This document shows, piece by piece, positions 33,774 to 41,560 of a DNA stretch of 64,000 nucleotides. Made by a program: the position numbers and the translations under genes. Below the pieces are notes generated by a model. The model was not told where the DNA came from. It saw nothing but the letters and a program-made list of their open reading frames with translations, and ran no database searches. The stretch is from Streptomyces atratus (GTDB taxonomy: Bacteria; Actinomycetota; Actinomycetes; Streptomycetales; Streptomycetaceae), in assembly GCF_900119365.1 (NCBI RefSeq), contig NZ_FPJO01000026.1:36458-100457 (forward strand), in the 5' to 3' direction. Every line of letters starts with the position of its first letter. Position 1 is the stretch's first letter.

Positions 33774-35162
33774 TCAGGCGGCCGGCTCGATGTTCTGGTT
33801 GGCGTGGAAGAAGTTGTGCGGGTCGTAGGTCCGCTTGACGGCCGCGAGGCGGTCGTAGTGGTCGCGGTAGGTGGCGCGCACCCGGTCCGGGGTCTCGCCC
33901 GCGCCGATGAAGTTCACGTACGTACCGCCCATGGAGTGCGGGTGCAGCTCCTCCCAGTAGTCGACGCACCACTGCCTGAGCTTCTCGGCGTTGTCCGGGT
34001 CCGGGTCGACGCCCGCGATGACACCGGACCAGACCGCGTCCCGGTAGGCCCAGGCCGTGTCGTCCGGACCCAGCCGGTGGGCGGCCGCGTCGACCGGGTA
34101 CAGGTGCATGATCGACAGGGCGGTGGGGAGGTTCTCGGCGTACTTCGCGTGTACGTCGACGGCGTCGTCGGTGATCCGGTCGAAGAGGTTGCCGCGCCAG
34201 TACCACTGGAGACCGGTGGGGAGCAGTTCGTCGAACATGGACTGCAGGGCGGTGTAGGGCATCGGAGCCGTGAAGTGGAAGGCGGGCGGGCCGGGGTCCT
34301 CGACGGGCTTGAGGGTGGCTTCGAGGAGCTCGGGGTCGCCCGTCCAGCACCACACCACACCGCACATCTTCTGACCGTGGATCTCCTCCGGGAACGGCGG
34401 ACCGGGCGGCACGGTGAGCGCGGCGAAGAAGCCGTTCAGGTCCTCGGGGGCCTGTGGCAGGAAGTCGCGGTACCAGCGCAGTACGTCCTTGATCCGGTCG
34501 ACCGGCCAGACGGTGATGGCGACGCCCACGGTGTCCACCGGGTGCAGCCGGAAGGTGAAGGAGGTGACGACGCCGAAGTTGCCACCGCCGCCGCGCAGCG
34601 CCCAGAACAGGTCGGGGTGGCTGGTGCCGTCGGCCGTCACCGCGGTGCCGTCCGCCAGGACCACGTCCGCGGCCAGCAGATTGTCGATGGTCAGGCCGTA
34701 CCTGCGGGTGAGGTAGCCGTGGCCGCCGCCCAGGGTGAGGCCGCCGACACCGGTGGACGACAGGATTCCGGAGGGCGTGGCCAGCCGGAACGCGTGGGCG
34801 GCGTGGTCGAGGTCGCCGAGGGTGGCGCCGCCCCCGACCGTGGCGGTCCGCGCGCCGGGGTCGATGTGCGCCCAGCGCATCGGCGAGAGGTCGATGGTGA
34901 CTCCGTCGTCCACCAGACACAGGCCCGCACCGCTGTGCCCGCCGCCGCGGACCGCGAGCGCGAGACCCTCGTCCCGGACGAAATCCACCGCCGCCATGAC
35001 GTCCGCCGTGTCGGTGCAGCGCACCACTGCCGCCGGACGTCTGTCGATCATGGCGTTGTAGACCGTGCGGGCCCGGCGGTACTCCGGGTCCTGCGGGCCG
35101 ATGACGGGACCGCGCAGCGCCGTCCGCATCGCGTCCAGGTCCTCGAGCGTGGTGCCGTTCAT
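33774..35162 (-). CDS. FAD-linked oxidoreductase, berberine-bridge (BBE) type
   Basis: 462-residue flavoprotein. The PCMH-type FAD domain contains LALAVRGGGHSGAGLCLVDD; the His in GGHS is the usual 8-alpha covalent FAD attachment site. STGVGGLTLGGGHGYLTRRY and LFWALRGGGGNFGVVTSF complete the fold. The C-terminal BBE motif is KRTYDPHNFFHANQNI. At the place where bicovalent members have the second, cysteinyl attachment (before DNLL) this protein has Ile, so only single covalent linkage is expected. Such enzymes oxidise sugars, alkaloids or secondary metabolites; the substrate is unknown. No signal peptide. Confidence 0.9.
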   Translation of the reverse strand: MNGTTLEDLDAMRTALRGPVIGPQDPEYRRARTVYNAMIDRRPAAVVRCTDTADVMAAVDFVRDEGLALAVRGGGHSGAGLCLVDDGVTIDLSPMRWAHIDPGARTATVGGGATLGDLDHAAHAFRLATPSGILSSTGVGGLTLGGGHGYLTRRYGLTIDNLLAADVVLADGTAVTADGTSHPDLFWALRGGGGNFGVVTSFTFRLHPVDTVGVAITVWPVDRIKDVLRWYRDFLPQAPEDLNGFFAALTVPPGPPFPEEIHGQKMCGVVWCWTGDPELLEATLKPVEDPGPPAFHFTAPMPYTALQSMFDELLPTGLQWYWRGNLFDRITDDAVDVHAKYAENLPTALSIMHLYPVDAAAHRLGPDDTAWAYRDAVWSGVIAGVDPDPDNAEKLRQWCVDYWEELHPHSMGGTYVNFIGAGETPDRVRATYRDHYDRLAAVKRTYDPHNFFHANQNIEPAA

Positions 35163-35325
35163 GACCGGGCCATCTCCTCGCGCTCCGAGATGGGGGCCGC
35201 ACCCCCTCGGCCTCCCGCCGTGGCTGATGTCTCAAGCCTCCTCGGGGTCCTGGCGCCCTGCCAGTTCGCCGGACCGGGCGGAGAGCGGGATGCATGCCGC
35301 GCGGGGACCGTGCCGTACGGGAGGG

Positions 35326-35745
35326 TCAGACCAGGAGCTTCGTCTTCGCCCGCTGGTACTCCTCGTCCGTGATGGCGCCCCGGTCCCTGAGCTCGGCGAG
35401 CTTCGCCAGGTCGTCGACGTGGCTGCCCTTCTTCGTGGCGTCGCCGCCGCCCGCGTCGGAGGTGCCGGCGGCCTCCCGTACGTACGCCTTGAAGGCCGCG
35501 TCGCGTTCCTGGGCCTCCTTGATGTCCCGCTTGCTCATGGACTTGCCGCGCACGATCACGTACACGAACACGCCGATGAACGGCAGCAGCAGCGTCAGGA
35601 CCAGCCAGCCGGCCTTGCCCCAGCCGCCGAGGTCGTGGCTGCGGAAGATGTCCGTGATGACCTTGAACAGCAGGAACAGCCACATGACCCAGAGGAAGAA
35701 CCAGAGCATGGTCCAGAAGAGGTCGAGCAACGAGTAGTCGTCCAC
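35326..35745 (-). CDS. Membrane protein with PLDc_N and SHOCT domains
   Basis: 139 residues. Two transmembrane helices (LFWTMLWFFLWVMWLFLLFK and GWLVLTLLLPFIGVFVYVIV) form the phospholipase-D-nuclease N-terminal domain. A basic loop (RGKSMSKRD) and a C-terminal SHOCT helix pair (DDLAKLAELRDRGAITDEEY) follow. There is no catalytic domain. GTG 35745 is chosen because GAGGAG lies six bases upstream; an ATG 20 codons earlier has no ribosome site. SHOCT domains often mediate oligomerisation. It is divergent from the NfeD-like/flotillin pair, with which it may share a membrane-stress role (inference). Confidence 0.85.
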   Translation of the reverse strand: MDDYSLLDLFWTMLWFFLWVMWLFLLFKVITDIFRSHDLGGWGKAGWLVLTLLLPFIGVFVYVIVRGKSMSKRDIKEAQERDAAFKAYVREAAGTSDAGGGDATKKGSHVDDLAKLAELRDRGAITDEEYQRAKTKLLV

Positions 35746-35906
35746 GGATCGCTCCTCGGTCGGCGCGAGTTCATCGCGGCTGCGGGTACCGGGTAAATCA
35801 GTCATATCACCACATATGGGCTCTCGCTTGTCGTCGTTCCGGGATGTTATGAGCCCTTCTGCGATGGTTGGCGCGGAGTACCGTGGAAACGTCGAGGCGG
35901 TGGTGC

Positions 35907-36128
35907 ATGCACAGGGCAGATGAGTCCGCCCGCAGCCCGGTCGGGGCGATCGGCCGTGTGACCGTGCCGATTCCGTCCGATGGGCCGGGCGAAGTACTGG
36001 TGGCCGTGCGGGGTGGGTCCGAGGCCTACACCGCATGGTCGGCGACGTCGATCGACAGGGACGTGCGCGTCGTTGTCGTCGACTCGGTCTCGGCGCGCGG
36101 CGTGATCGTGGAACGCCTGCCGTCCTGA
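35907..36128 (+). CDS. Small NfeD-like beta-barrel protein paired with flotillin
   Basis: 73 residues. The sequence AIGRVTVPIPSDGPGEVLVAV, then AYTAWSATSIDRDVRVVVVD and a final RGVIVERLP has the alternating pattern of the soluble NfeD/NfeD1b OB-like domain (glycine turn, A/W-S-x-x-I, vvV-D-xx-g-r-x-viVe). It has no membrane helix. NfeD proteins and flotillins are known gene partners in bacteria, and the flotillin gene begins 52 bases later, which supports the call. ATG 35907 is the likely start (GAGG nine bases upstream); an ATG 13 codons earlier is possible. Confidence 0.65.
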   Translation: MHRADESARSPVGAIGRVTVPIPSDGPGEVLVAVRGGSEAYTAWSATSIDRDVRVVVVDSVSARGVIVERLPS

Positions 36129-36180
36129 GCCGAAGCAGCGACGTACTCACGGAAGCTGGACATACGGCAGGAGTCTTGCG

Positions 36181-37392
36181 ATGTTCTTCTGGCACGTTCC
36201 CGCCCCCAACGAGGCGATGCTCATATCCGGTTCCAAGGGGCAGACCCTGGACACCCAGTTCCGGATCGTCACCGGGCACGGCAGTTTCGTGCTCCCGGTG
36301 AAGCAGAAGGCACGGATGCTCTCCCTGGCACTGCGCGAGGCGGAGATCACCGAGGACTGCGTGACGCAGCAGGGCATCCGCCTCAACGTCCGGGCCGTGG
36401 CCGTCTTCAAGGTCGGTGACGACGCCGTGTCCATCGCCAACGCGGCCCGCCGTTTCCTGACCGAGCAGGACCAGATGGAGGAGCTCGTCGGGCGGATCTT
36501 CGCCGGGCACCTGCGTTCCATCGTCGGCGGGCTGACCGTGGAGCAGATCATCCGCGAGCGCAACCGGGTCTCCCAGGAGGTCATCGCGGGCAGCCACGGC
36601 GAGATGGAGAAGCTCGGCATCGTCGTGGACGCCCTCCAGATCCAGGAGATCGACGACGCCACCGGCTACATCAAGAACCTCGCGGCCCCGCACGCCGCCG
36701 CGGTCGCCAGCCAGGCCCGGATCGCCGAGGCCAAGGCCGACCAGGAGGCCAGCCAGCGCGAGCAGCAGGCCGCCGCGCTCAAGGCGGAGTACGAACGCGA
36801 CACGGCGATCAAGCGGGCCGGCTTCCTCGCCGAGACCGAGCAGTACAACGCCCGCGCCGCCCAGGCCGGGCCGCTCGCCCAGGCCAGGGCCTCGCACGAG
36901 GTCATCGAGGAGCAGACCGCGCTGGCCGAGCGGCAGGCCGCGCTTGCCGCCCAACGGCTGAAGGCGGAGGTCGGGCGCCCGGCGGACGCCGAGGCCTACC
37001 GGCAGCGCACCCTGGCGGAGGCGGCCCGTGACCGGGTGAAGTTCGAGGCCGACGGCAACGCGTACACGGAGCGGACCCTCGCCCAGGCCCAGGCCGACGC
37101 CAACAGTGCGCGCGCCGCCTCGCTGCGTGACGGCAACCAGGAGCTCATCGCGGCCAACCGCATCGTGGAGAACCTGCCCGCCCTGGCCGACGCGGCCGCC
37201 CGGGGCATGTCCGGCGCCGACCTCACCGTCCTCAACGGCACCAACGGTGTCAACGAGATGGCGGCGGGCGTCGTCGGCCAGGGGCTGGCGATCCTCCACG
37301 CGCTGCAGCGCGGCGCGAACCCGATGAAGCCGCCGGCGGTCGACGGGAAGGCCGCTTCCACGCCCCGTATCTCCGAGACGAATCCGTCCTGA
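36181..37392 (+). CDS. Flotillin-like SPFH/Band-7 protein
   Basis: 403 residues. The SPFH domain covers about residues 1-175 (LISGSKGQTLDTQFRIVTGH, GIRLNVRAVAVFKVGDDAVS, IFAGHLRSIVGGLTVEQII). A long Ala/Glu/Gln-rich coiled coil follows (residues 180-320, for example RIAEAKADQEASQREQQAA), with a conserved C-terminal flotillin segment near ENLPALADAAARGMSGADLTVLNG. There is no strong N-terminal membrane helix; attachment would be through a short hydrophobic N-terminus (MFFWHVPAP) or a partner. Flotillins organise membrane microdomains. It forms a two-gene operon with the NfeD-like gene. Confidence 0.9.
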   Translation: MFFWHVPAPNEAMLISGSKGQTLDTQFRIVTGHGSFVLPVKQKARMLSLALREAEITEDCVTQQGIRLNVRAVAVFKVGDDAVSIANAARRFLTEQDQMEELVGRIFAGHLRSIVGGLTVEQIIRERNRVSQEVIAGSHGEMEKLGIVVDALQIQEIDDATGYIKNLAAPHAAAVASQARIAEAKADQEASQREQQAAALKAEYERDTAIKRAGFLAETEQYNARAAQAGPLAQARASHEVIEEQTALAERQAALAAQRLKAEVGRPADAEAYRQRTLAEAARDRVKFEADGNAYTERTLAQAQADANSARAASLRDGNQELIAANRIVENLPALADAAARGMSGADLTVLNGTNGVNEMAAGVVGQGLAILHALQRGANPMKPPAVDGKAASTPRISETNPS

Positions 37393-37450
37393 ACCGGCCG
37401 GGGTGAAGGCCGGGCGAATCCGAGTGGTCAAAAGAGCGCTGGAGATGCCG

Positions 37451-37456
37451 TAGAGT
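37451..37456 (+). promoter_or_regulatory. -10 box of initiator tRNA
   Basis: TAGAGT 12 bases before the mature 5' end of tRNA-fMet. The same hexamer recurs three times in the rRNA promoter region (63513, 63592, 63689), which supports it as a -10 element for stable RNA genes. A -35 could not be fixed (GTCAAA at 18 bases is the best). Confidence 0.5.
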
Positions 37457-37468
37457 TGTGTTCACCGA

Positions 37469-37542
37469 CGCGGGGTGGAGCAGCTCGGTAGCTCGCTGGG
37501 CTCATAACCCAGAGGTCGCAGGTTCAAATCCTGTCCCCGCTA
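37469..37542 (+). tRNA. Initiator tRNA-fMet (anticodon CAT)
   Basis: 74-nt cloverleaf with the initiator hallmarks: an unpaired first acceptor position (C1 opposite U72), three consecutive G-C pairs next to the anticodon loop (GGG/CCC) and loop CTCATAA. T-loop TTCAAAT. Followed by a strong terminator at 37551-37587. Confidence 0.97.
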
Positions 37543-37550
37543 CTGAAGAA

Positions 37551-37587
37551 GTCAGGCCCGGCACGCATATCGCGTGCCGGGCCTGAC
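37551..37587 (+). terminator. Terminator of tRNA-fMet
   Basis: A 16-bp perfect stem GTCAGGCCCGGCACGC with loop ATATC, followed by TTGTTTC. Confidence 0.88.
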
Positions 37588-37719
37588 TTGTTTCGCTCCG
37601 CACCGCCCGCGTCCCCCCGATGGCCGAGGCGGAGTCGCCGCCCCGGTCCGCTCCGGTGAGCCTGGGAGCGGGGCGCGGTACCGTCCGCAGCCGCGCGCGT
37701 ACCGGGCAGGAGACCACAG

Positions 37720-38898
37720 GTGTGGAAGCGGGAGAAGCGTCGCGGCCGACGCGCCGGGGGCGGTACCCGGGAGTTCGTGCGCGCGCTGCCCGCCCTGATG
37801 ATTCTCGGCGGGCTGGTTTTCGACGCCCTCACCCCGGACACCTTCACCGCCATTCCGTTGTTCGTGGCCGCTCCGCTGATCGCCGCCCCGTTCTTCTCGC
37901 TGGCCAGCACCATCCGCACCGCTGTCGCCTCGATGCTGGCCGTCATCGCGCTGCGGCTGTCCAGCAGTACGTTGCCGGAAGTCGTGCCGTTGATCGAACT
38001 GCTCACCCTGGCCACCGTCTCGGTCCTCGCGGTGGTGATCAACGGGGTCGTACGGCGCAGCAATGAACAGCTGGCCTCCGCGCGGTTCATCGCGGAGACG
38101 GCCATGCGCGCGGTGCTGCCGAAGCCGGCCGACCGGATCGGCGGACTGCAGGTCGCGGCGCGGTACGAGGCGGCGCAGGCGGACGAGTTCGTCGGCGGTG
38201 ACCTGTTCGCCGTGTCGGACACCCCGTGGGGAGTGCGGCTGGTGGTCGGGGACGTGCGGGGGAAGGGGCTCGAAGCGGTGGAGACGGTGGCGGTGGTCAT
38301 CGGGGCGTTCCGCGAAGCGGCCGAGCAGGAGTCCTCGCTGGAGGGGGTGGCGGGGCGGCTGGAGCGTGCACTGGCCCGGGAGGAGGCGCGGCGGGGCGGG
38401 CTCGACGTGCTCGAAGGCTTCATCACCGCCGTGCTGGCCGAGATCCCGTCCGGGATGTCCCGGGTGCGGATCGTCAACCGCGGCCATCCCGAGCCGATCC
38501 TGCTGCACCCGGACGGGGTGCTGGAGGTGCTGAAGCCCTCCGTGCCGGCGCTGCCGCTCGGAATGGCCCTGGGGGCATGGCCGGAGCGGACGGACGAGTG
38601 GGATCTGCCGGCCGGGACGACCCTGCTCCTCTACACGGACGGGCTCTCCGAGGCGCGGAACGCCGAGGGGGTGTTCTACGACCCGGCGGCCCGGCTGCGC
38701 GGGCGGATCTTCCCGGGGCCCGAGGAGTTGCTGTCCGCGCTGACCGATGACGTACGCCTGCACACGGGCGGCGAGACGACCGACGACATGGCGTTGCTCG
38801 CGGTCGTACGCCCCGCACAGGGGCAGCCGGACCGGCGCAGGACCGTGCGGATCGTCGGCGCGGAGACGGCATCGGGCACGATGTCGGGCGCGACGTGA
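37720..38898 (+). CDS. Membrane-bound PP2C/SpoIIE-type serine phosphatase
   Basis: 392 residues. Three or four hydrophobic helices (residues about 22-115, including PLFVAAPLIAAPFFSLAS and ELLTLATVSVLAVVINGVV) anchor a cytosolic PPM phosphatase domain. Metal-binding marks are EFVGGDLFAV (Asp in GGD), VVGDVRGKGLEA, and TTLLLYTDGLSEARN, with a final ETTDDMALLAV. Such proteins dephosphorylate anti-anti-sigma factors in the partner-switching pathways of Streptomyces. No PAS, GAF or kinase domain is present, so the sensing part must be the membrane region. GTG 37720 follows GCAGGAGA. Monocistronic. Confidence 0.92.
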   Translation: MWKREKRRGRRAGGGTREFVRALPALMILGGLVFDALTPDTFTAIPLFVAAPLIAAPFFSLASTIRTAVASMLAVIALRLSSSTLPEVVPLIELLTLATVSVLAVVINGVVRRSNEQLASARFIAETAMRAVLPKPADRIGGLQVAARYEAAQADEFVGGDLFAVSDTPWGVRLVVGDVRGKGLEAVETVAVVIGAFREAAEQESSLEGVAGRLERALAREEARRGGLDVLEGFITAVLAEIPSGMSRVRIVNRGHPEPILLHPDGVLEVLKPSVPALPLGMALGAWPERTDEWDLPAGTTLLLYTDGLSEARNAEGVFYDPAARLRGRIFPGPEELLSALTDDVRLHTGGETTDDMALLAVVRPAQGQPDRRRTVRIVGAETASGTMSGAT

Positions 38899-39169
38899 GG
38901 GACGGCGCACGAAGACGGCGCGAGGAACGGAATACGCGATGCCACCGTGTGTAATCGAAAGGCGCCGCTCCGCATAACATTTGACGCAACGTCAGAAACG
39001 GGGTAGTGGCTGAAGGGTGGTCAACTCGTCCGGTTGCACCCGCTTGTGTCCCGTAAAGTCCAGGCCAAAGACGTGAACGATCAGTGGGAACAGCTTGGAA
39101 TACGGCCCCGGTGTCTATTAACGTTCGATAACGCAGCGCGGTCGTCCCAGCCGTCGTCAGTGGCGGCAC
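38899..39169 (+). promoter_or_regulatory. Upstream part of the M23 peptidase leader
   Basis: 270 bases without a credible gene. TTGACG (38979) with a TAGTGG 17 bases downstream is a possible promoter, which would place the start of transcription about 170 bases before the riboswitch core. The AT content rises between 38930 and 39140. Confidence 0.35.
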
Positions 39170-39322
39170 CGTGCGCGAGCGCCGAATTCCGCAAGGGAAC
39201 CGGGGAACCACCTACATGGGGTGAATCGGACACCTGTGTCTCGTGAGAGACGGAGGGGCCCGTAGGAGACCTTCCTGCTCCGAACCCGTCAGCTAACCCG
39301 GTAGGCGAGAAGGAAGGAAAGG
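39170..39322 (+). ncRNA. c-di-AMP riboswitch (ydaO/yuaA class)
   Basis: The leader of the M23 peptidase gene contains the conserved blocks of the ydaO class in order: CCGCAAGGGAACCGGGGAAC, GGGGTGAATCGG, a variable hairpin region, then CCGAACCCGTCAGCTAACCC and GGTAGGC before the purine-rich AAGGAAGGAAAGGAG. In actinobacteria this element commonly controls cell-wall hydrolase genes and turns them off when c-di-AMP binds. The 3' end abuts the ribosome site of the gene at 39334, so effects on translation as well as on transcription are possible. Boundaries are approximate. Confidence 0.92.
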
Positions 39323-39333
39323 AGTGCGCCCCC

Positions 39334-40443
39334 GTGGCGTCCAACAAGCCTGCCCCCGAGGCCCCGTCCCGGTTCCATCCCGACTACGGCACCGGCTACG
39401 GCGCCGAGTTCACCGGCGAGTTCGGCGGCGACCTCCGCACCGACGGCAACAACGGCGAACCGGAACGCGGTTGGGACGAGTGGAACCCCACCGAGGAATC
39501 GGTCCGCCCGGTGCGCGGCAGGCACCGCGTCGCCAAGCAGCGCAACGGACTCGCCCGCAGCTCCACGGTGCTGGGCGTCGGCGTCATGGCGGCGGTCGGC
39601 GCGGGCGGTATGGCCACCGCGCAGGGCAAGCCCCCAGTCTCCATCTCCGTGCCCGACGCCATCACGGACAACCTCCCCGACGCCAAGTCACTTCCCGGCG
39701 TGGGCTCCCTGTTCTCCGACGGGTCCCAGGCGGACAAGGCCGAGATCGCGGCCGCCAGCGCCCCGCTCACCACCGCCGGCATCACCACCGCCGAGGTCGA
39801 GCAGGGCACGACGGACGCGGGCGAGGTGCTCCGCGCCCGTATCCTCCAGCAGGCCGAGCAGCAGCAGGACGCCGCCGACGCCGAGGCCAGGGCGGCCCAG
39901 GAGAAGGAAGCCGCGGAGAAGGCCGCCGCCGAGGCCAAGAAGCAGCAGGACAAGGCCGAGGCCAAGGTCGCCGCCGAGAAGAAGAAGGCGGAGGAGGAGG
40001 CCAAGAAGAAGGCGGAGGCCCTGCGGCTCGCCAAGCTCGCCGCCAGCTACGCCATCCCGACCTCCTCGTACACGATCACCTCGACCTTCGGTCAGGCCGG
40101 CTCGATGTGGTCCTCCGGCCATCACACCGGCCTCGACTTCGCGGCTCCGACCGGCACCCCGATCAAGGCCATTCACGGCGGCACGGTCAAGTCGGCCGGC
40201 TGGTCCGGTTCGTACGGCTACCGCACGGTGCTGGAGCTCGACAACGGCACGGAATTGTGGTTCTGCCACCAGTCCTCGATCGGCGTCAGCGTCGGCCAGA
40301 AGGTCACCACCGGCGAGACGATCGGCCGGGTCGGCGCGACCGGCAACGTGACCGGCCCGCACCTCCACCTGGAGGTCCACACCGCCGACGGCACGGGCAT
40401 CGACCCGATGGCCTGGCTCCGCGGCAAGGGCCTCAACCCCTGA
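39334..40443 (+). CDS. M23 (LytM-like) cell-wall endopeptidase under c-di-AMP riboswitch
   Basis: 369 residues. After a polar N-terminal region there is one hydrophobic segment (STVLGVGVMAAVGAGGMATA, about residues 78-97), a signal or anchor. A long Ala/Glu/Lys coiled coil lies at about 150-235. The peptidase M23 domain carries the zinc ligands in SGHHTGLDFAAPTGT (HxxxD) and TGPHLHLEVH (HxH). It should cut peptidoglycan peptide bridges during growth or germination. The coiled coil plus LytM layout resembles EnvC/RipA-like hydrolases that are regulated by partner proteins. GTG 39334 has AAGGAG nine bases upstream. Confidence 0.93.
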   Translation: MASNKPAPEAPSRFHPDYGTGYGAEFTGEFGGDLRTDGNNGEPERGWDEWNPTEESVRPVRGRHRVAKQRNGLARSSTVLGVGVMAAVGAGGMATAQGKPPVSISVPDAITDNLPDAKSLPGVGSLFSDGSQADKAEIAAASAPLTTAGITTAEVEQGTTDAGEVLRARILQQAEQQQDAADAEARAAQEKEAAEKAAAEAKKQQDKAEAKVAAEKKKAEEEAKKKAEALRLAKLAASYAIPTSSYTITSTFGQAGSMWSSGHHTGLDFAAPTGTPIKAIHGGTVKSAGWSGSYGYRTVLELDNGTELWFCHQSSIGVSVGQKVTTGETIGRVGATGNVTGPHLHLEVHTADGTGIDPMAWLRGKGLNP

Positions 40444-40466
40444 GGCGACGCCCGCCCCGATGAACC

Positions 40467-40507
40467 CCGGCAGCCCTGACGCTCCCCCCCGACGTCAGGG
40501 CTGCCGG
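40467..40507 (+). terminator. Terminator of the M23 peptidase gene
   Basis: A 14-bp perfect stem CCGGCAGCCCTGAC with a 13-base loop, 23 bases after the stop codon. Confidence 0.85.
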
Positions 40508-40606
40508 TCTGCTGAGAGGGCACGGAGAGCGAGCGACCGTGGCAGCGGACCCACCGGAATGCCGGAATCCGGAATAGCGGACGCACCGGAATTCGTTGAT
40601 CCACTC

Positions 40607-41551
40607 ATGACTTCTCTTCGCAGGCTGGGCTCCTCCGACCTCCAGGTATTCCCGCTCGCCCTGGGCGGCAACGTCTTCGGCTGGACCGCCGACGAGGCGC
40701 AGTCGTTCGCCGTACTGGACGCCTACACCGTGGCCGGAGGCAACTTCATCGACACCGCCGACGGCTACTCCGCCTGGGTATCGGGCAACGAGGGCGGGGA
40801 GTCGGAGACGGTCATCGGCAAGTGGCTCGCCTCCCGCTCCGGCCGCGACGCCGTCGTCGTCGCCACCAAGGTCTCCACCCACCCCGCGTACAGGGGGCTC
40901 GCGCCCGCCAACATCAAGGCCGCGGCCGAGGCCTCGCTGCGCCGGCTCGGCACGGACCACATCGACCTCTACTACACGCACTTCGACGACGAGACCGTCC
41001 CGGTCGAGGACATCATCACCGCCCTCGACCAGCTGGTGAAGGAGGGCAAGGTCCGGGAGATCGCCGCCTCCAACATCAGCCCCGAGCGGCTCCAGGCCTC
41101 CCTGGACTTCTCGGAGCGCGAGGGGCTGGCCCGCTACGTCGCCCTGCAGCCGCACTACAACCTGGTCTCCCGCGACACGTACGAGGGCGAACTCCAGGAC
41201 ACGGCGGCCCGCGCCGGGCTCGCCGCCGTGCCGTACTTCGCCCTGGCCTCCGGCTTTCTCACCGGCAAGTACCGTCCGGGCGTCATGGTGGAGAGCGCGC
41301 GGGCCGAGCGCGTCAGCGAGTACCGGGAATCGGAGCGGGGACAGAAGGTCCTGGCCGCCCTGGACAAGGTCGCCCAGGAGCACGACGCGCAGATCGCGAC
41401 CGTCGCCCTGGCCTGGCTCGCCTCCCGGCCGACCGTGGCCGCCCCGATCGCCTCGGCCCGCACGGTCGAGCAGCTGCCCGCGCTGGTGGCCGTCGCGGAC
41501 CTCTCGCTGACGGAGCAGCAACTGGCCGAGCTCACCGAGGCATCCGCCTGA
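40607..41551 (+). CDS. Aldo/keto reductase
   Basis: 314-residue NADPH-dependent oxidoreductase of the AKR superfamily (YajO/Tas-like branch). It opens TSLRRLGSSDLQVFPLALGG. The catalytic tetrad is visible as Asp and Tyr in NFIDTADGYSAW, Lys in VVVATKVSTH and His in DLYYTHFDDE. The cofactor segment near the C-terminus is ASRPTVAAPIASARTVEQL. Substrate unknown. ATG 40607 gives the normal N-terminus; the frame is open 49 codons further upstream across a terminator, which is not coding. It converges on the prsW-like gene with a 9-base gap. Confidence 0.93.
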   Translation: MTSLRRLGSSDLQVFPLALGGNVFGWTADEAQSFAVLDAYTVAGGNFIDTADGYSAWVSGNEGGESETVIGKWLASRSGRDAVVVATKVSTHPAYRGLAPANIKAAAEASLRRLGTDHIDLYYTHFDDETVPVEDIITALDQLVKEGKVREIAASNISPERLQASLDFSEREGLARYVALQPHYNLVSRDTYEGELQDTAARAGLAAVPYFALASGFLTGKYRPGVMVESARAERVSEYRESERGQKVLAALDKVAQEHDAQIATVALAWLASRPTVAAPIASARTVEQLPALVAVADLSLTEQQLAELTEASA

Positions 41552-41560
41552 CGAGAGGGC

